Source: Dryobates pubescens (Eukaryota; Chordata; Aves; Piciformes; Picidae). From it: DNA of 64,000 bases. The stretch is taken from assembly GCF_014839835.1 (NCBI RefSeq), contig NC_071646.1, forward strand, positions 1,178,001 through 1,242,000, given 5' to 3'. Within the stretch, counting starts at the first letter, position 1; each line of letters begins with the position of its first letter. Shown piece after piece: positions 55,101 to 64,000 of this stretch. Under the pieces are notes generated by a model. The model worked only from the letters and a program-made list of their open reading frames with translations, had not been told where the DNA came from and did not search any database. A program made the position numbers and the translations under genes.

Positions 55101-56056
55101 CGTGCTGGGGCCGCGGGGCGGATCCAGGCTGCCCGGGGGGAACGGGGATGGTGCAGAGGGCTGGAGCAGGGCTGGGAGCTTCAGCTCTGCCCTGCCGCCT
55201 TCTGCAGGACCTGAAGCAGCTGCAGTTTCTCCATCTCTCTGATAACCAACTGGATTATATCCCAGCACCGCTGCCCGAGAGCCTGCGCTCCCTGCACCTC
55301 CAGGTGAGCTGATCCTGCTCCCAGGCTTGTCTCTGGCTCCAGCACCCTCTCCACTCTCCCCACTCTCCACCCCAGCCCTGCAGCAGGCTGCCCAGAGAGG
55401 TTGTGGAGTCTCCTTCTCTGCAGAGCTCCACAGAGGGCACAGCCTCAAGCTGTGCCAGGGGAGGTTTAGTCTGGATGTGAGGAAGAAATTCTTCCCAGCA
55501 AGAGAGATTGGCCCTGGGGATGTGCTGCCCAGGGAGGTGGTGGAGTCCCCATCCCTGGAGGTGTTTAAGAGGGGACTGGATGAGGCCCTTGGTGCCATGG
55601 TTGAGTTGATCAGATGGTGCTGGGTGATAGGTTGGACTTGATGATCTCAAAGGTCTTTTCCAACCTGGTTAATTCCCATTCCCATTCCATCCCATTCCCA
55701 TTCCCATTCCATTCCATTCCATTCCCCCTCCCTGGCCGTTGTGCTCCTGGGCAAGCTGCTGTGGGTGCCCTGCTGGAGCAGGGGGGAGCTGGGACTGGAT
55801 GAGCTCCAGAGGTCCCTCTCCAACCCTCCCCCCTAACTTGTGTGACTTTTGTGACCCCTTTGGATCTGATTGTTGCCCTTTGCAGAACAACAACATCCAG
55901 ACCATGCACCAGGACACCTTCTGTGACAGCCACGACCACGGCCGGGGCCGCAGGCTGCTGGAGGACGTCTGCCTGGACGGGAACCCAATCAACCTTGGCC
56001 TCTTCCCCGACGCCTACTTCTGCCTGCCCCGCCTGCCCACAGGCCGCTTCTCCTGA
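52156..56056 (+). CDS. OPTC: Opticin, class III small leucine-rich repeat protein
   Basis: Secreted glycoprotein of vitreous and ciliary body that binds collagen fibrils and heparan sulfate. Six coding exons: 52156-52380, 52824-52953, 54176-54334, 54895-55097, 55208-55303 and 55886-56056. All junctions are GT/AG and keep frame; the product is 327 residues (human 332). Residues 1-19 are a signal peptide. Residues 38-70 are Tyr- and acid-rich, probably sulfated, with DSYGEILDLGNYEE matching human NYGEVIDLSNYEE. Residues 76-118 are Pro/Thr-rich, the place of the mucin-like stretch. Cysteines 123, 126, 128 and 135 form the class III CX2CXCX6C cap, then TTYLYARFNRI and about seven leucine-rich repeats. 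C-terminal cysteines are 284 and 317, plus an unusual extra Cys300. The end, YFCLPRLPTGRFS, is nearly human. No breaks were seen. Confidence 0.96.
53018..53115 (-). mobile_element. CR1 LINE 3' end in OPTC intron
   Basis: Reverse end with GCTTGGAAGGGACCTCTGGA and AATCATCCAGTCCAAACCGC; antisense to OPTC. Confidence 0.85.
53330..53510. promoter_or_regulatory. OPTC: Candidate intronic enhancer of OPTC
   Basis: An AT-rich, repeat-free stretch in the 1.2-kb intron with CAATTAG (53398-53404), AGATTA (53403-53408; TAATCT on the other strand, the OTX/CRX/PITX type) and CAATTA (53413-53418). TTTAATGAGC lies at 53360-53369 and GGACAAATTAAGTAGG at 53472-53487. The site types fit an eye-expressed gene. 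Activity is inferred only. Confidence 0.35.
54005..54160. repeat. (TGTGCCATGC)n-type repeat before an OPTC exon
   Basis: Irregular 10-bp-based array of TGTGCCATGC, TGTGCTATGC and TGTGCCTTGC units; it ends about 15 bases before the acceptor of the exon at 54176. Confidence 0.9.
54511..54890. repeat. (CTTCTCCC)n polypyrimidine tract at an OPTC splice acceptor
   Basis: About 380 bases of almost pure pyrimidine on the sense strand (units CTTCTCC, CCTTCTCCCC), filling most of a 560-base intron and running directly into the GCAG acceptor at 54891-54894. Polypurine/polypyrimidine tracts with such mirror character can form triplex DNA. Length may be unreliable in the assembly. Confidence 0.96.
55428..55675 (+). 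mobile_element. Younger CR1 LINE tail nested in an older CR1
   Basis: CACAGCCTCAAGCTGTGCCA, CTGCCCAGGGAGGTGGTGGA and GATGATCTCAAAGGTCTTTT. Same subfamily as 6540-6862. Its 3' end passes into a CATTC microsatellite. Confidence 0.92.
55676..55726. repeat. (CCATT)n microsatellite at a CR1 3' end
   Basis: About nine units of CCATT and CCCATT directly following the CR1 tail; probably grown from the short ATTC-type repeat that ends CR1 elements. Confidence 0.9.
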
Positions 56057-56285
56057 CCCCCTGCCCCCCACCCCTGCCAAACCAGGGCCAGCATCCCTGC
56101 ACCCCCCCGTTCTCCCACCCCAGACCCCCTGGGACCCCCTCTGCCCCGTGGAAAAGGTGGGGTTAAAGGCAGAGGCTTCTGAGCCTGGTGTGAGCTGAGC
56201 GTCCCTGGAGGGCTGATGCCAGTTCTGGGGGGGGATGGGGCAGGGGCTGAGGCAGCTCTAATAAATGAAGGGTTTTTAAATGCAT
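56057..56285 (+). other. OPTC: OPTC 3' untranslated region (predicted)
   Basis: Short UTR of about 230 bases from the stop codon to just beyond AATAAA at 56260-56265 (CTCTAATAAATGAAGG). No repeat lies inside. Confidence 0.75.
56260..56265 (+). promoter_or_regulatory. OPTC: OPTC polyadenylation signal AATAAA
   Basis: First canonical signal after the OPTC stop codon, followed by TGAAGGGTTTTTAAATGC and a GT-containing stretch (TTTAGTGTCTGGTG). Confidence 0.78.
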
Positions 56286-56371
56286 TTAGTGTCTGGTGCT
56301 CCAGAGGGAGCAGCAGGAAGCCCTCAGCCAGCCCCAGCCCAGCAGCTGCTGTGTGATCAGTGATGGTTGGC

Positions 56372-56630
56372 AGAGGGGCAATGGGCATGAGCTGGCACCC
56401 AGGAGGCTCCATCTGAGCAGGAGGAGGAAATTCTTTGGTGTGAGGCTGCTGGAGGCCTGGAGCAGGCTGCCCAGAGAGGCTGTGGAGTCTCCTTCTCTGG
56501 AGAGATTCCAACTCCCCCCCTGGCCCTTGTGCTCCTGGGCAGGCTGCTGTGGATGCCCTGCTTTGGCAGGGGGTTGGACTGGATGAGTTCCAGAGGTCCC
56601 TTCCACCCCCCACCATGCTGGGATTCTGTG
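56372..56630 (+). mobile_element. CR1 LINE 3' fragment
   Basis: Forward copy with CCATCTGAGCAGGAGGAGGA, GGCTGCCCAGAGAGGCTGTG and GGTTGGACTGGATGAGTTCC; starts about 100 bases after the OPTC poly(A) signal. Confidence 0.94.
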
Positions 56631-57445
56631 TCCCACCTCTCCTCAAATCCCTCCCAGGGTCTTGGGAAGAGTCCTCTGGGTCTGCTTTCAGGGCTTCCTG
56701 GCCAGGGAGCAGGAGCTGCATTGTTCCAGAGGGGTGATGCTTGGGTTGGATCTCTGTGGTCAGGCTGTCCCCTCAGCTGCCCCCAGGTCCATCAGGTAGG
56801 TCTGCATGGCTCCAGATGTGAGCTGTCCTCCAGACAGTGATGCCACAGGAAATCTCAGCAGAGGACAACCAGAGTCCTCCATCACCTCTCCCCCAGGCCC
56901 ATTGCTCTGTGGGGACTGAGCCTCCTGGGACTAGGAACTGTGCTGGGCCAACAGGTTGGGTGTCCAGGGTGAACCCTACCCAGAGGGAGGGTGAGGAGTC
57001 CCTGGGTCTGGGTCTGCTTCAGCTGCAGGGGGAGCCCAGAGCAGCACTGCAGGCCAGCAGCCCCAGATCCAGCAGGAAAGAGTCTCTGGGAGGGAGTTAA
57101 AGTCTCTGCTACCATCTCAGCTCTCACCACCCAAAAGGAGCTGCCCAGTGGTGAGATATTTTAAATGAAATGTATTCATGCCCTGTATTTTTATACACAT
57201 GTAGCAAACAGGCACACCAGGAGAGGGATGACACATCCCTGGAGACTCCAGAATCCTGAACTGAAACCACTGAGCTCAGCCCACATCCTCCAGGCTTCTC
57301 CAGGCAAAGCAAGGCTGCTGGAGAAGCCCTCAGCAGTAGGAGGACTCAGCTGCTTCTCTGTGGGCACACTGCAAACACTGCTGGGCTCTCAGAGCCTGGG
57401 AGCTGCCCCCCCTGGGGCATGCAGCATGGCTCTGGGCACTGCATC
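56631..57445. other. Downstream of OPTC, nothing recognised
   Basis: No gene or repeat family was seen. An AT-rich patch with GAGATATTTTAAATGAAATG lies at 57152-57171. Confidence 0.5.
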
Positions 57446-57678
57446 TCCTCCCTTCCCCTTCCCTTCCTCCCTTCTCCTTCCCTTCCTCCCTTCTCCTTCC
57501 CTTCCTCCCTTCTCCTTCCTTCCCTCCCTTCCCCTTCCCTTCCTCCCTTCCCCTTCCTTCCCTCCCTTCCCCTTCCTTCCCTCCCTTCCCCTTCCCTTCC
57601 TCCCTTCCCCTTCCTTCCCTCCCTTCCCCTTCCTTCCCTCCCTTCCCCTTCCTTCCCTCCCTTCCCCTTCCCCCCTTC
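57446..57678. repeat. (CCTTCCCTTCCTCCCTT)n polypyrimidine tract
   Basis: About 230 bases of pure C/T made of CCCTTCCTCCCTTCTCCTT and CCTTCCTTCCCTCCCTTCC units. Confidence 0.95.
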
Positions 57679-57868
57679 CCCATGCAGAACCTGACTCAGT
57701 CATGGATCACCTGGGGCCAGCAGCCTTGGTCCCTGGGACCTTGGAGCCATCCCAGCCTTTCCTTTCAGGGCTCATTAGCACTGTGCTCCTGCCACCCTCC
57801 AACCAGCTGGGTCTGTCTGGCCCCTCTCTGCCTAACCTCCTCTTTCTCCTTGGTTCCCTTGGATGCCT

Positions 57869-58102
57869 CTCACAGAATGGTTTGAGGTGGAAGAGACCTT
57901 CAAGCTCAGCCAGTCCCAACCCCCTGCCACGGGCAGGGACACCTCCCACCAGCCCAGGTTGCTCAAGGCCTCATCCAGCCTGGTCCTAAGCACCCCCAGG
58001 GAGAGGACCTCTGCAACTCCTCTGGGCAGCCCCTTCCAGGGTCTCACTACCCTCAGAGTGAAGAACTTCTTCCTCATGCCCAACCTCCCCTGCTGCAGTT
58101 GG
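57869..58102 (-). mobile_element. CR1 LINE 3' fragment
   Basis: Reverse copy with CACAGAATGGTTTGAGGTGG, GGGCAGGGACACCTCCCACC and CAAGGCCTCATCCAGCCTGG. Confidence 0.94.
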
Positions 58103-60274
58103 CCCACCCCAGGGCTGTCTGTGCTGTGGTGGGAAGCAGCAGCGCTGGGAGCCAGGCTGGGCTCCAGCAGGATGGAGTCGGCCAAGGCTTCGCAGGGCCA
58201 GCCCCAGCCCTTCGCCTGCAACCCGCTAGAGGGCAAGGCAGAGCGGCTGGAAACGCCTGACCTCCGCTGCAGCCTGCGGGCTCCCCCCTGCTCCTCGCCT
58301 CCCCCCTGGGGTGGGTTTCTCACCTCGGGCAGCTGGGCAGCAGCTCCAGGCCTCCTTGTTAGCCGAGGGAGGATTAAAAGCAGCTGCCGAGGGGGGAAGG
58401 GTTTGCTTCCTTGGGCAGCAGAGAGGTAGGTGAGAGATGGCTCTGGGGGGAGCTGGGGCTGCTGGGTTTGCAACCCCCAGACTTCTCTGAGATCAGCAAA
58501 GGGGTTCGGGGGGGGTCTGAGGGGACAGAGCTGGGAGTCAGCAGTGCTGCCTGGTCTGGTGAGGCTCTCAGAGGCCTGGGCAGGAGGGAGCAGGCTGGGG
58601 CAGCAGGTCTGCTCCTTCCCCAGAGCCTTGGAGGTGGCTGGGAGGGGGCTGTGTGTGGGATGGGGGCTGCTGGGGGCTCAGCCTGCTGGAACTGTGCTCT
58701 TGTGTCCTTGCTGCTGTGGTGGGGGAAAGAAATCAGAGGCTGCCACTGCAGCACGGTGCAGGCTCTGGTGGGAGATGGTGGCAGCCACACTGCTGGGGAA
58801 GCTTAGACCACAGAATCAGGAAGGTTGGCAAAGACCTCTGAGATCCCTGAGTCCAACCATCCACCCAGCAGCACTGAACCTGCTGTGAGGGAGAGGAAGA
58901 AGTCCTGGGCAGAGGAGGAGAGGGGTGAGCTGGGACTGCTCTGCTGTCACCCAGGCTGTGCAGGGCTGGCTGGAGGAGCAGCCTGGCTCCAGGCACTGAC
59001 CTGCCTCCCCCCGGGCACACAGCAAGCTCTGCAGAGGGCTCCCAGCCTGCCTGCCCCCTCCCATTCCCCTCCACCCCTCCTCCCTCGCCCCGGGAGCCTC
59101 TGGGTGGGTAATTTGTGCAGCTCTCCCCCTCTCTGTGCTGCTCAAGGTCACCTTCCCCTCCCGGGCTGGCTTTTCACTATTGATTGCTTGGCTCTCTCAG
59201 CCAGCGGCTCCCTGCCTCAAGCCAGCTCAGCATCTTGCCACTCTCCAGGAGAAGCATCTCCATATGGGCCCCCCTCCTCCTCCTCTTCCTCCTCCTCCTC
59301 CTCCTCCATCCTGCCCTCTCCTCCCAGCCCTGGCCATGCATCATTAACCAGCACCAAAGCAGAGACAGGGAAGCCTCCGTGCCGTGGGGAGCCGCAGCCC
59401 TCTCCCTCCTCTGCCTCTTCTGAGCATGTCCCTTCCCTTGGGTTGGTTTAGGAGGAGCTGGGGCCAGCCTGTGGCATCCTTGCAGGGCCTCTGTGCTGCT
59501 CTGCCTGCCTCCATCCCTCTCTGCTTGAGGTTCCTCCAGCAGATCTTTGTCCTCCAGTGGGAAATAAGCTCTTCTCTCTTCCTGCTCCCTGCTCCTCACA
59601 CAGACTTCTCTGCTTTTCTCCCAGTAACATGGCCAGGACCATCCTGTCCCATGCCCCTTGGCCACCACCTGAGAACAGAGACACCCTGCTCAGCTGGGAC
59701 AGCACAGGCAGCCTGCTGTGGGCTTGGGTGGGCAGGTCAGGAGCAGAGTGGTGGTGGCTGGGATCAGGGACCTGAAACAGGAATCTCAGCAGCAGCAACA
59801 GGAGGAGGAGGATGGAGGCTCTCAGCTCTCCTGAGACCCAGGAGGGCTGGGAAGAGGCCACAGAGATAACCCAATCTGACTGTCTGGGACAGGAGCTGTC
59901 TGCCAGCTCTGTCCCCAACCTGTGCCCAGGGCAGGCACCCAGCAGATTTATTGACCAAGTGCAAAATCAATGAGAGGATGGAAAAAGGCCACTGGACTGT
60001 GGATGCTGACAGGCTCCTGGCCCCCTGCAGGCTAGAAATCAGCCTTAAACGCTGCTGGGGAGGAAGCTTTGTGGCTCAGTGAGCGAGGCAGGGCTGCTAA
60101 CAGCTTTATTTATAGCACTTAGCTGGCTGCTGGCTGCAGGCAGCGATTTGTGCTGTGCATGAGAGCCTTTGGGGCAGCTCTGGGGGCAGCTCTGGGGGCA
60201 GCTGGGGGCTGAAGCCCTTGGTGGGCTCCCACCTGCCTGAGTTCAGGCCAGAACTTTGCCTGGGTTTGATGTGT
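58103..60274. other. Intergenic, no gene seen; small CR1 end at 58808-58885
   Basis: A reverse CR1-like end (CACAGAATCAGGAAGGTTGG, AGTCCAACCATCCACCCAGC) lies at about 58808-58885. A CCT run lies at 59275-59308. A GAGGAGGAGGATGGAGG stretch lies near 59801-59817. No exon was recognised. Confidence 0.5.
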
Positions 60275-60800
60275 CACAGAATCCCAGGGGGGTGAGGGTG
60301 GAAGGGACCTCTGGAGCTCACCCAGTCCAAGCCCCTGCTCCAGCAGGGCACCCCCAGCAGCTTGCCCAGGAGCACAATGCCCAGGGGGGGTTGGAAGCTC
60401 TCCACACAAGGAGACCTCTCTGGGCAGCCTGCTCCAGGCCCCCAGCACCCTCACCCCTGAGAAGTTTCTCCTCCTGTTCAGATGGAGCCTCCTGGCTTCC
60501 AGTTTGTGCCCTTTGCCCCTTGCCCTGTCCCTGGGCACCACTGACAGGAGCCCAGCTCCATGCTCTTGCCCCCCACAGCCTTTAGCTCCTGCTGAGCATT
60601 GCTCAGCTCCCCTCTGGGGCTGCTCTGCTCCAGGCTCTCAGCCCCATGGCTCTCAGCCTTTGCTCCTCACAGAGCTGCTCCAGGCCCCCCAGCAGCTTTG
60701 TGTCTCTCCACCAGGCTCTCTCCAGTATCTCCCTGTTCCTGTTGCCCAAGAGCACTGAGTGCCTCCAATCCAGGCAGCTGGCCAGGGCCCAGGCTCCCCT
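60275..60800 (-). mobile_element. CR1 LINE 3' fragment, longest copy in the window
   Basis: Reverse copy of about 525 bases, with GAAGGGACCTCTGGAGCTCA, CTCTGGGCAGCCTGCTCCAG, TTCTCCTCCTGTTCAGATGG and CAGCAGCTTTGTGTCTCTCC. Same subfamily as 21945 and 56372. No protein-coding part remains. Confidence 0.93.
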
Positions 60801-61302
60801 AGAGTCACCAAGGACTCCTTTCCCTGCCTTCATTTATGCAGCATCTCCTCTGGAGAAGCCCTGATCCTGCCTTGGGGTCCAAGATGTTGGATGCCTCTCC
60901 CACCAGGGCAGTCCTCAACGGTGGCCACCGGGGGAGGGCTGAGCTGCTGCTGTGTTTCCAGATCCATCCCATCCAGTGCTGGGATTCATTAGCTGGGAGC
61001 TGCCAGGGCTCTGGAGATGAAAGCTCTGCTCATGAGTTAGCACTGGGGGTGCAGACAGCTGCCCAGGCACCCTCAGGGAAGCTCAACAATGGGAAGAACA
61101 AACAAGGAAGGGGAAAACAAAACCTCCTTGGACTTTTCCTCTCCACATTTTCCACTTCACCACTGGAAAAAAAACAAGGGGGGGGGGGGTGAAAAAAGAG
61201 GAGGATGAACACAACAATAAGAAGAGAAAGAGCAGCAGACATCCTCCCCCCACCCCCCAACACTGGGACTGCTCAGAGTCTGAACCCAGAGGGAAGCACT
61301 GA
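60801..61302. other. Intergenic, no gene seen
   Basis: A-rich stretches near 61085-61225 with a poly-G run at about 61180-61190. Nothing else was recognised. Confidence 0.5.
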
Positions 61303-61400
61303 ACTGTCAGGGCTGGAAGGGACCTCAGGGCTCAGCCAGCTCCAACCCCCCTGCCCCAGGCAGGGACACCTCACACCACAGCAGGCTGCTCACAGCCCTC
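61303..61400 (-). mobile_element. CR1 LINE 3' end
   Basis: GGGCTGGAAGGGACCTCAGG and CAGGCAGGGACACCTCACAC in reverse orientation. Confidence 0.88.
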
Positions 61401-61687
61401 TGTGGGGTTCCAAAGGGCTGGGGGAGCTTGCAGCACCCCAGGGCTTTCCCAGCTCTCCTCCTCCAGCCTGCTCCTTGCCATCAGCTTCCCCAGGATGGGA
61501 GATACCACCAAGATGCTGCTATTATTAGCAACGTTGTGTTAGGTCTTGTCAACAGGAGGGCTGAGGGCTGGGAAAGGCTCTGTGATGGGAGGCACATGGC
61601 CTCTGGGAGCAGGGACCCCCCCCAGCTTAACCCAGTTCCTGCAGTGCAAGAGCTTGGGGGGAGGCTGAGGGGAGGCTGGGAGTGAGC

Positions 61688-61795
61688 ACAGAGCTGGAAG
61701 GGACCTCAAGGATCATCCAGTTCCAACCCCCCTGCCGTGGGCAGGGACACCTCCCACTGCAGCAGGTTGCTCACAGCCACATCCAGCCTGGCCTG
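61688..61795 (-). mobile_element. CR1 LINE 3' end, left of a minisatellite
   Basis: GAGCTGGAAGGGACCTCAAG, GTGGGCAGGGACACCTCCCA and CCACATCCAGCCTGGCC, reverse orientation. Its truncated edge abuts the minisatellite at 61800. Confidence 0.92.
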
Positions 61796-61799
61796 GAGT

Positions 61800-62149
61800 G
61801 CAGCTGGGGGTGTCCCTGGGTGCAGCTAGAAGTGGTCCTGAGTGTGTCTGGAGCTGTCCCTGGGTACAGCTAGAAGTGGTCCTGAGTGTGTCTGGAGCTG
61901 TCCCTGGGTGCAGCTAGAAGTGGTACTGAGTGTGTCTGGAGCTGTCCCTGGGTACAGCTAGAAGTGGTCCTGAGTGTGTCTGGAGCTGTCCCTGGGTACA
62001 GCTAGAAGTGGTCCTGAGTGTGTCTGGAGCTGTCCCTGGGTACAGCTAGAAGTGGTCCTGAGTGTGTCTGGAGCTGTCCCTGGGTGCAGCTAGAAGTGGT
62101 CCTGAGTGTGTCTGGAGCTGTCCCTGGGTGCAGCTGGAGCTGTCCCTGC
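61800..62149. repeat. 44-bp minisatellite, about 7 units
   Basis: Unit of 44 bp containing GGTCCTGAGTGTGTCTGGAG then CTGTCCCTGGGTACAGCTAG. Units are nearly identical, differing mainly at GGGTACAG versus GGGTGCAG, so expansion is recent. Confidence 0.95.
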
Positions 62150-62220
62150 TGGCTGCAGGGCACTTGGACAAGATGACCTTCGAGGGTCCCTTCCAACCCA
62201 GTGCATTCCACCGTCCTATG
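62150..62220 (+). mobile_element. CR1 LINE 3' end, right of a minisatellite
   Basis: Forward end with ACTTGGACAAGATGACCTTC and GGGTCCCTTCCAACCCAGTG then CATTCCACCGTCCTATG. Confidence 0.85.
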
Positions 62221-64000
62221 CCCTGGGCGGCCACAGGTTGTTTTTTGGGGTGAAGCAGCCCAAAGGAAGAGCCTGGGGGGAGGGAGGGGCTGCGGTGCGG
62301 GGTCAGCTGGTGCGTGGTGGTCTCTGAGCAGCAGGAGGAGAGCTGAGCCCGGCAGGGCTGATTGATCACCGCTGGTGAAAAGAGGGGAGGCAGAGCCTCG
62401 GATCTTCCCTTTCCGTAGGATGTGGGAAAACCTGGAGAGAGGGGGAAGAGCAGCAGCAGCCTCTGAGAGCAGGAGCAAGTGCTGCTAATTTATGATCAGA
62501 GAAATGTGTGTTTGAGTTGGAAGCTTGCAGGGAGGGGACCTGGTGCTCAGCCCAGGAGAAAGCTCTTTCATCAGGGGGTTGTCAAAAGGCTTCCCCGCAG
62601 GGCAAATTGTGGCAGTGTGGAAGATAATTACCCCCAATTCCAATTTGAGGAATTATTTCGACCTACCTGTCACTCCCCTGGGGCTTCCAGCTGGCTGCAG
62701 GGCTTTGGCTTTCCCTCTCCTCCCTGCTCCCGAGCCAAAGCCTTTGTGCAGCGCCGCTGGGCTCGGAGGAGCTGGCCCAGCCCTGCCCGTGGGCAGCGCT
62801 TGCCTGCGGGGCTCTGGGACTTGCTGCCATCCCACCCCAGCGCAGGAGATGCCCTTTGGCTGCCTTTGATGGCTGGGAAAGCCTTCTGCACCCAGGCAGG
62901 GAGGAGGAGGAGGAGGAGGAGGAGGAGGCAGAGCAGGGAAAAGAGGATTTTAGTTGCTGCTTCCCAGGATGTTTTTAGCCTTCAGAGACAAAGCCTCTGC
63001 CTGCAGCCAGGACCTTGACTTCTGCCCCCTGTGCCCATCGCGGGGGCGGATGGCACAGGGAGGGAGGTCGGAGGGGTGCTGGCCGGTGGGGACATGCAGC
63101 CCGCTGGCAGCTCTGGCTGTGCCCCCGGGCTCCGTGTGGTGGCTGTGAGGTAATCGAGGGCTTGACTGCAGCGGGCTGCGGAGAGCTCTGCTGAGCGCCG
63201 GCTCCTAGCTCCTGCTCGAGGAGGCAGCCTGGCTGCTGGGCACGTCAGGAGCCGCTGCACAGCTCCAACGGCTCCCCTCTGCTCGCTCCCCCACCTCGCC
63301 ATGCCCTCCAACTGCCTCCCTTCTCCCCCTCCGCAGTGCCAGCTCTGCCCTCCCAGCGTCACCCAGGGTGATGGAAGGGCAGCAGGGATGGTTCCTCCCT
63401 CCATGCAGGGCTGCAGTGGACAGCTCTGTGCCAGCCCCAGTCCCACCAGGAGGGAGCAGGCAGGCTGCAGCCCCTTGCCTTTGCCTCCCCCCAGCGCCCC
63501 CAGCAGACAGTGAGCTGTGCCTGGAGCTGGTGACAAGCGTCTGCACGGACCAGCCAAGCAGAGAGGGGAGAAAAATGACCCCTGTGAGAGCAGGGATGGG
63601 CTCTGCATCTCAAGTGGCTGCTCAGGAGATGCCAGACAGTCCCTCTGGTTGGGACCAGGGAGCTGCCATCTCCCAGAGCCTCTGTCTGCAGAGGGGGAGG
63701 CGATGGCACAGGGAGCTCAGCTGCAGGAGGTCTGGCAGAGGGCTCTGCTCTGTGCTGTGGAGCAGCCCCAGGCTGGGCTTTGCCCCAGGGCTTTCCTCCT
63801 GCTCCACCAGCAGATTGTTCTGCTTTACCCCCTTGGCAGTGAGAAGGGAACTGGACCCTGAAAGTGCTCTGGAATGTGTTGGGCATCAGCTCAAACCTGT
63901 GGCTGCTAACCCTGCTGCCTCTCACCCCAGCTCTGAGCTCTCCAGAGGGCCTCTGTCCTCCATCAGTGAGGGAAACTGAGGCACAGGGTGGAAGGGGCAG
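62221..64000. other. Intergenic, no gene seen; AT-rich island and (GGA)n
   Basis: A repeat-free AT-rich island lies at about 62600-62685 (GGAAGATAATTACCCCCAAT, GAGGAATTATTTCGACC) and could be regulatory. A GGA run lies at 62901-62931. CpG content rises at about 63140-63260. No exon of a neighbouring gene was recognised up to the window end. Confidence 0.45.

Larger units (their letters stand above)
55376..55835 (+). mobile_element. Older CR1 LINE tail, split by a younger CR1
   Basis: The left part, about 55376-55427 (GCCCAGAGAGGTTGTGGAGT, TCCTTCTCTG), and the right part, about 55727-55835 (GTTGTGCTCCTGGGCAAGCT, GAGGTCCCTCTCCAACCC), line up as continuous sequence against the intact copy at 56372-56630. 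A second CR1 lies between them. Confidence 0.85.

Noticed and set aside
54339-55214. Ser/Pro/Leu-rich open frames through OPTC intron, and Glu/Arg/Gly-rich ones on the other strand
   Set aside because: Translation of the polypyrimidine tract; the real OPTC exons are bounded by good splice sites and match opticin.
56631-64000. First exon of the next gene (ATP2B4 in mammals)
   Set aside because: No sequence that I recognise as coding for a calcium pump and no convincing CpG-rich first exon with a donor was found, so it is not claimed.
1-64000. tRNA, rRNA, microRNA genes, or LTR and virus-derived elements
   Set aside because: I saw no cloverleaf promoter boxes, rRNA stretches, paired long terminal repeats or retroviral-type coding sequence. 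A covariance-model or repeat-library search would be needed to exclude small or old ones.

Overview
This window is a stretch of vertebrate nuclear DNA, almost certainly from a bird. It carries three split genes of the small leucine-rich proteoglycan (SLRP) family: fibromodulin (FMOD, minus strand, coding 6460 down to 2816), PRELP (plus, coding 41516-44674) and opticin (OPTC, plus, coding 52156-56056). The order and orientation match the mammalian cluster on human 1q32, and from memory the chicken cluster is on microchromosome 26. High GC content, short introns, many 5'-truncated CR1 LINE tails and the absence of any recognisable mammalian L1 or SINE sequence fit an avian microchromosome. The species cannot be read from the sequence. 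By eye I count close to 40 CR1 pieces totalling about 8 kb (roughly 12%), which is heavy for a bird. CR1-rich groups such as woodpeckers would fit, but that is only an inference.

Layout. 1-2815: a GC-rich CAG-containing minisatellite (941-1612), then the FMOD 3' UTR with a poly(A) signal at 1797-1792. 2816-9290: FMOD, with two coding exons and a probable non-coding first exon at about 9290-9510, with an AT-rich and CT-rich promoter candidate beyond it. 9.6-34.5 kb: intergenic DNA with CR1 tails, minisatellites, CpG-rich patches and AT-rich islands that may be regulatory; I see no coding gene. 34.56-34.92 kb: CpG-rich probable PRELP promoter and first exon. 41.5-47.2 kb: PRELP coding exons and a long 3' UTR carrying a CR1 insertion. 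47.5-48.2 kb: a second large minisatellite just beyond the PRELP poly(A) signal. 52.1-56.3 kb: OPTC with six coding exons, its introns crowded with repeats. 56.3-64 kb: intergenic DNA, again CR1 tails, a pyrimidine tract and a 44-bp minisatellite.

The three proteins are secreted extracellular-matrix proteins. Fibromodulin and PRELP are class II SLRPs (Cys spacing CX3CXCX9C) that bind collagen. Opticin is a class III SLRP (CX2CXCX6C) of the vitreous and eye tissues. All three reading frames are intact across every predicted splice junction and give proteins of 380, 371 and 327 residues.

I found no undescribed gene system. The observations most worth checking are tandem arrays just past two of the three poly(A) signals, a pyrimidine tract running into an OPTC splice acceptor, a lineage-specific extra cysteine in opticin, a shortened basic tail in PRELP, candidate first exons and promoters, and an intronic OPTC element with homeodomain-type sites.
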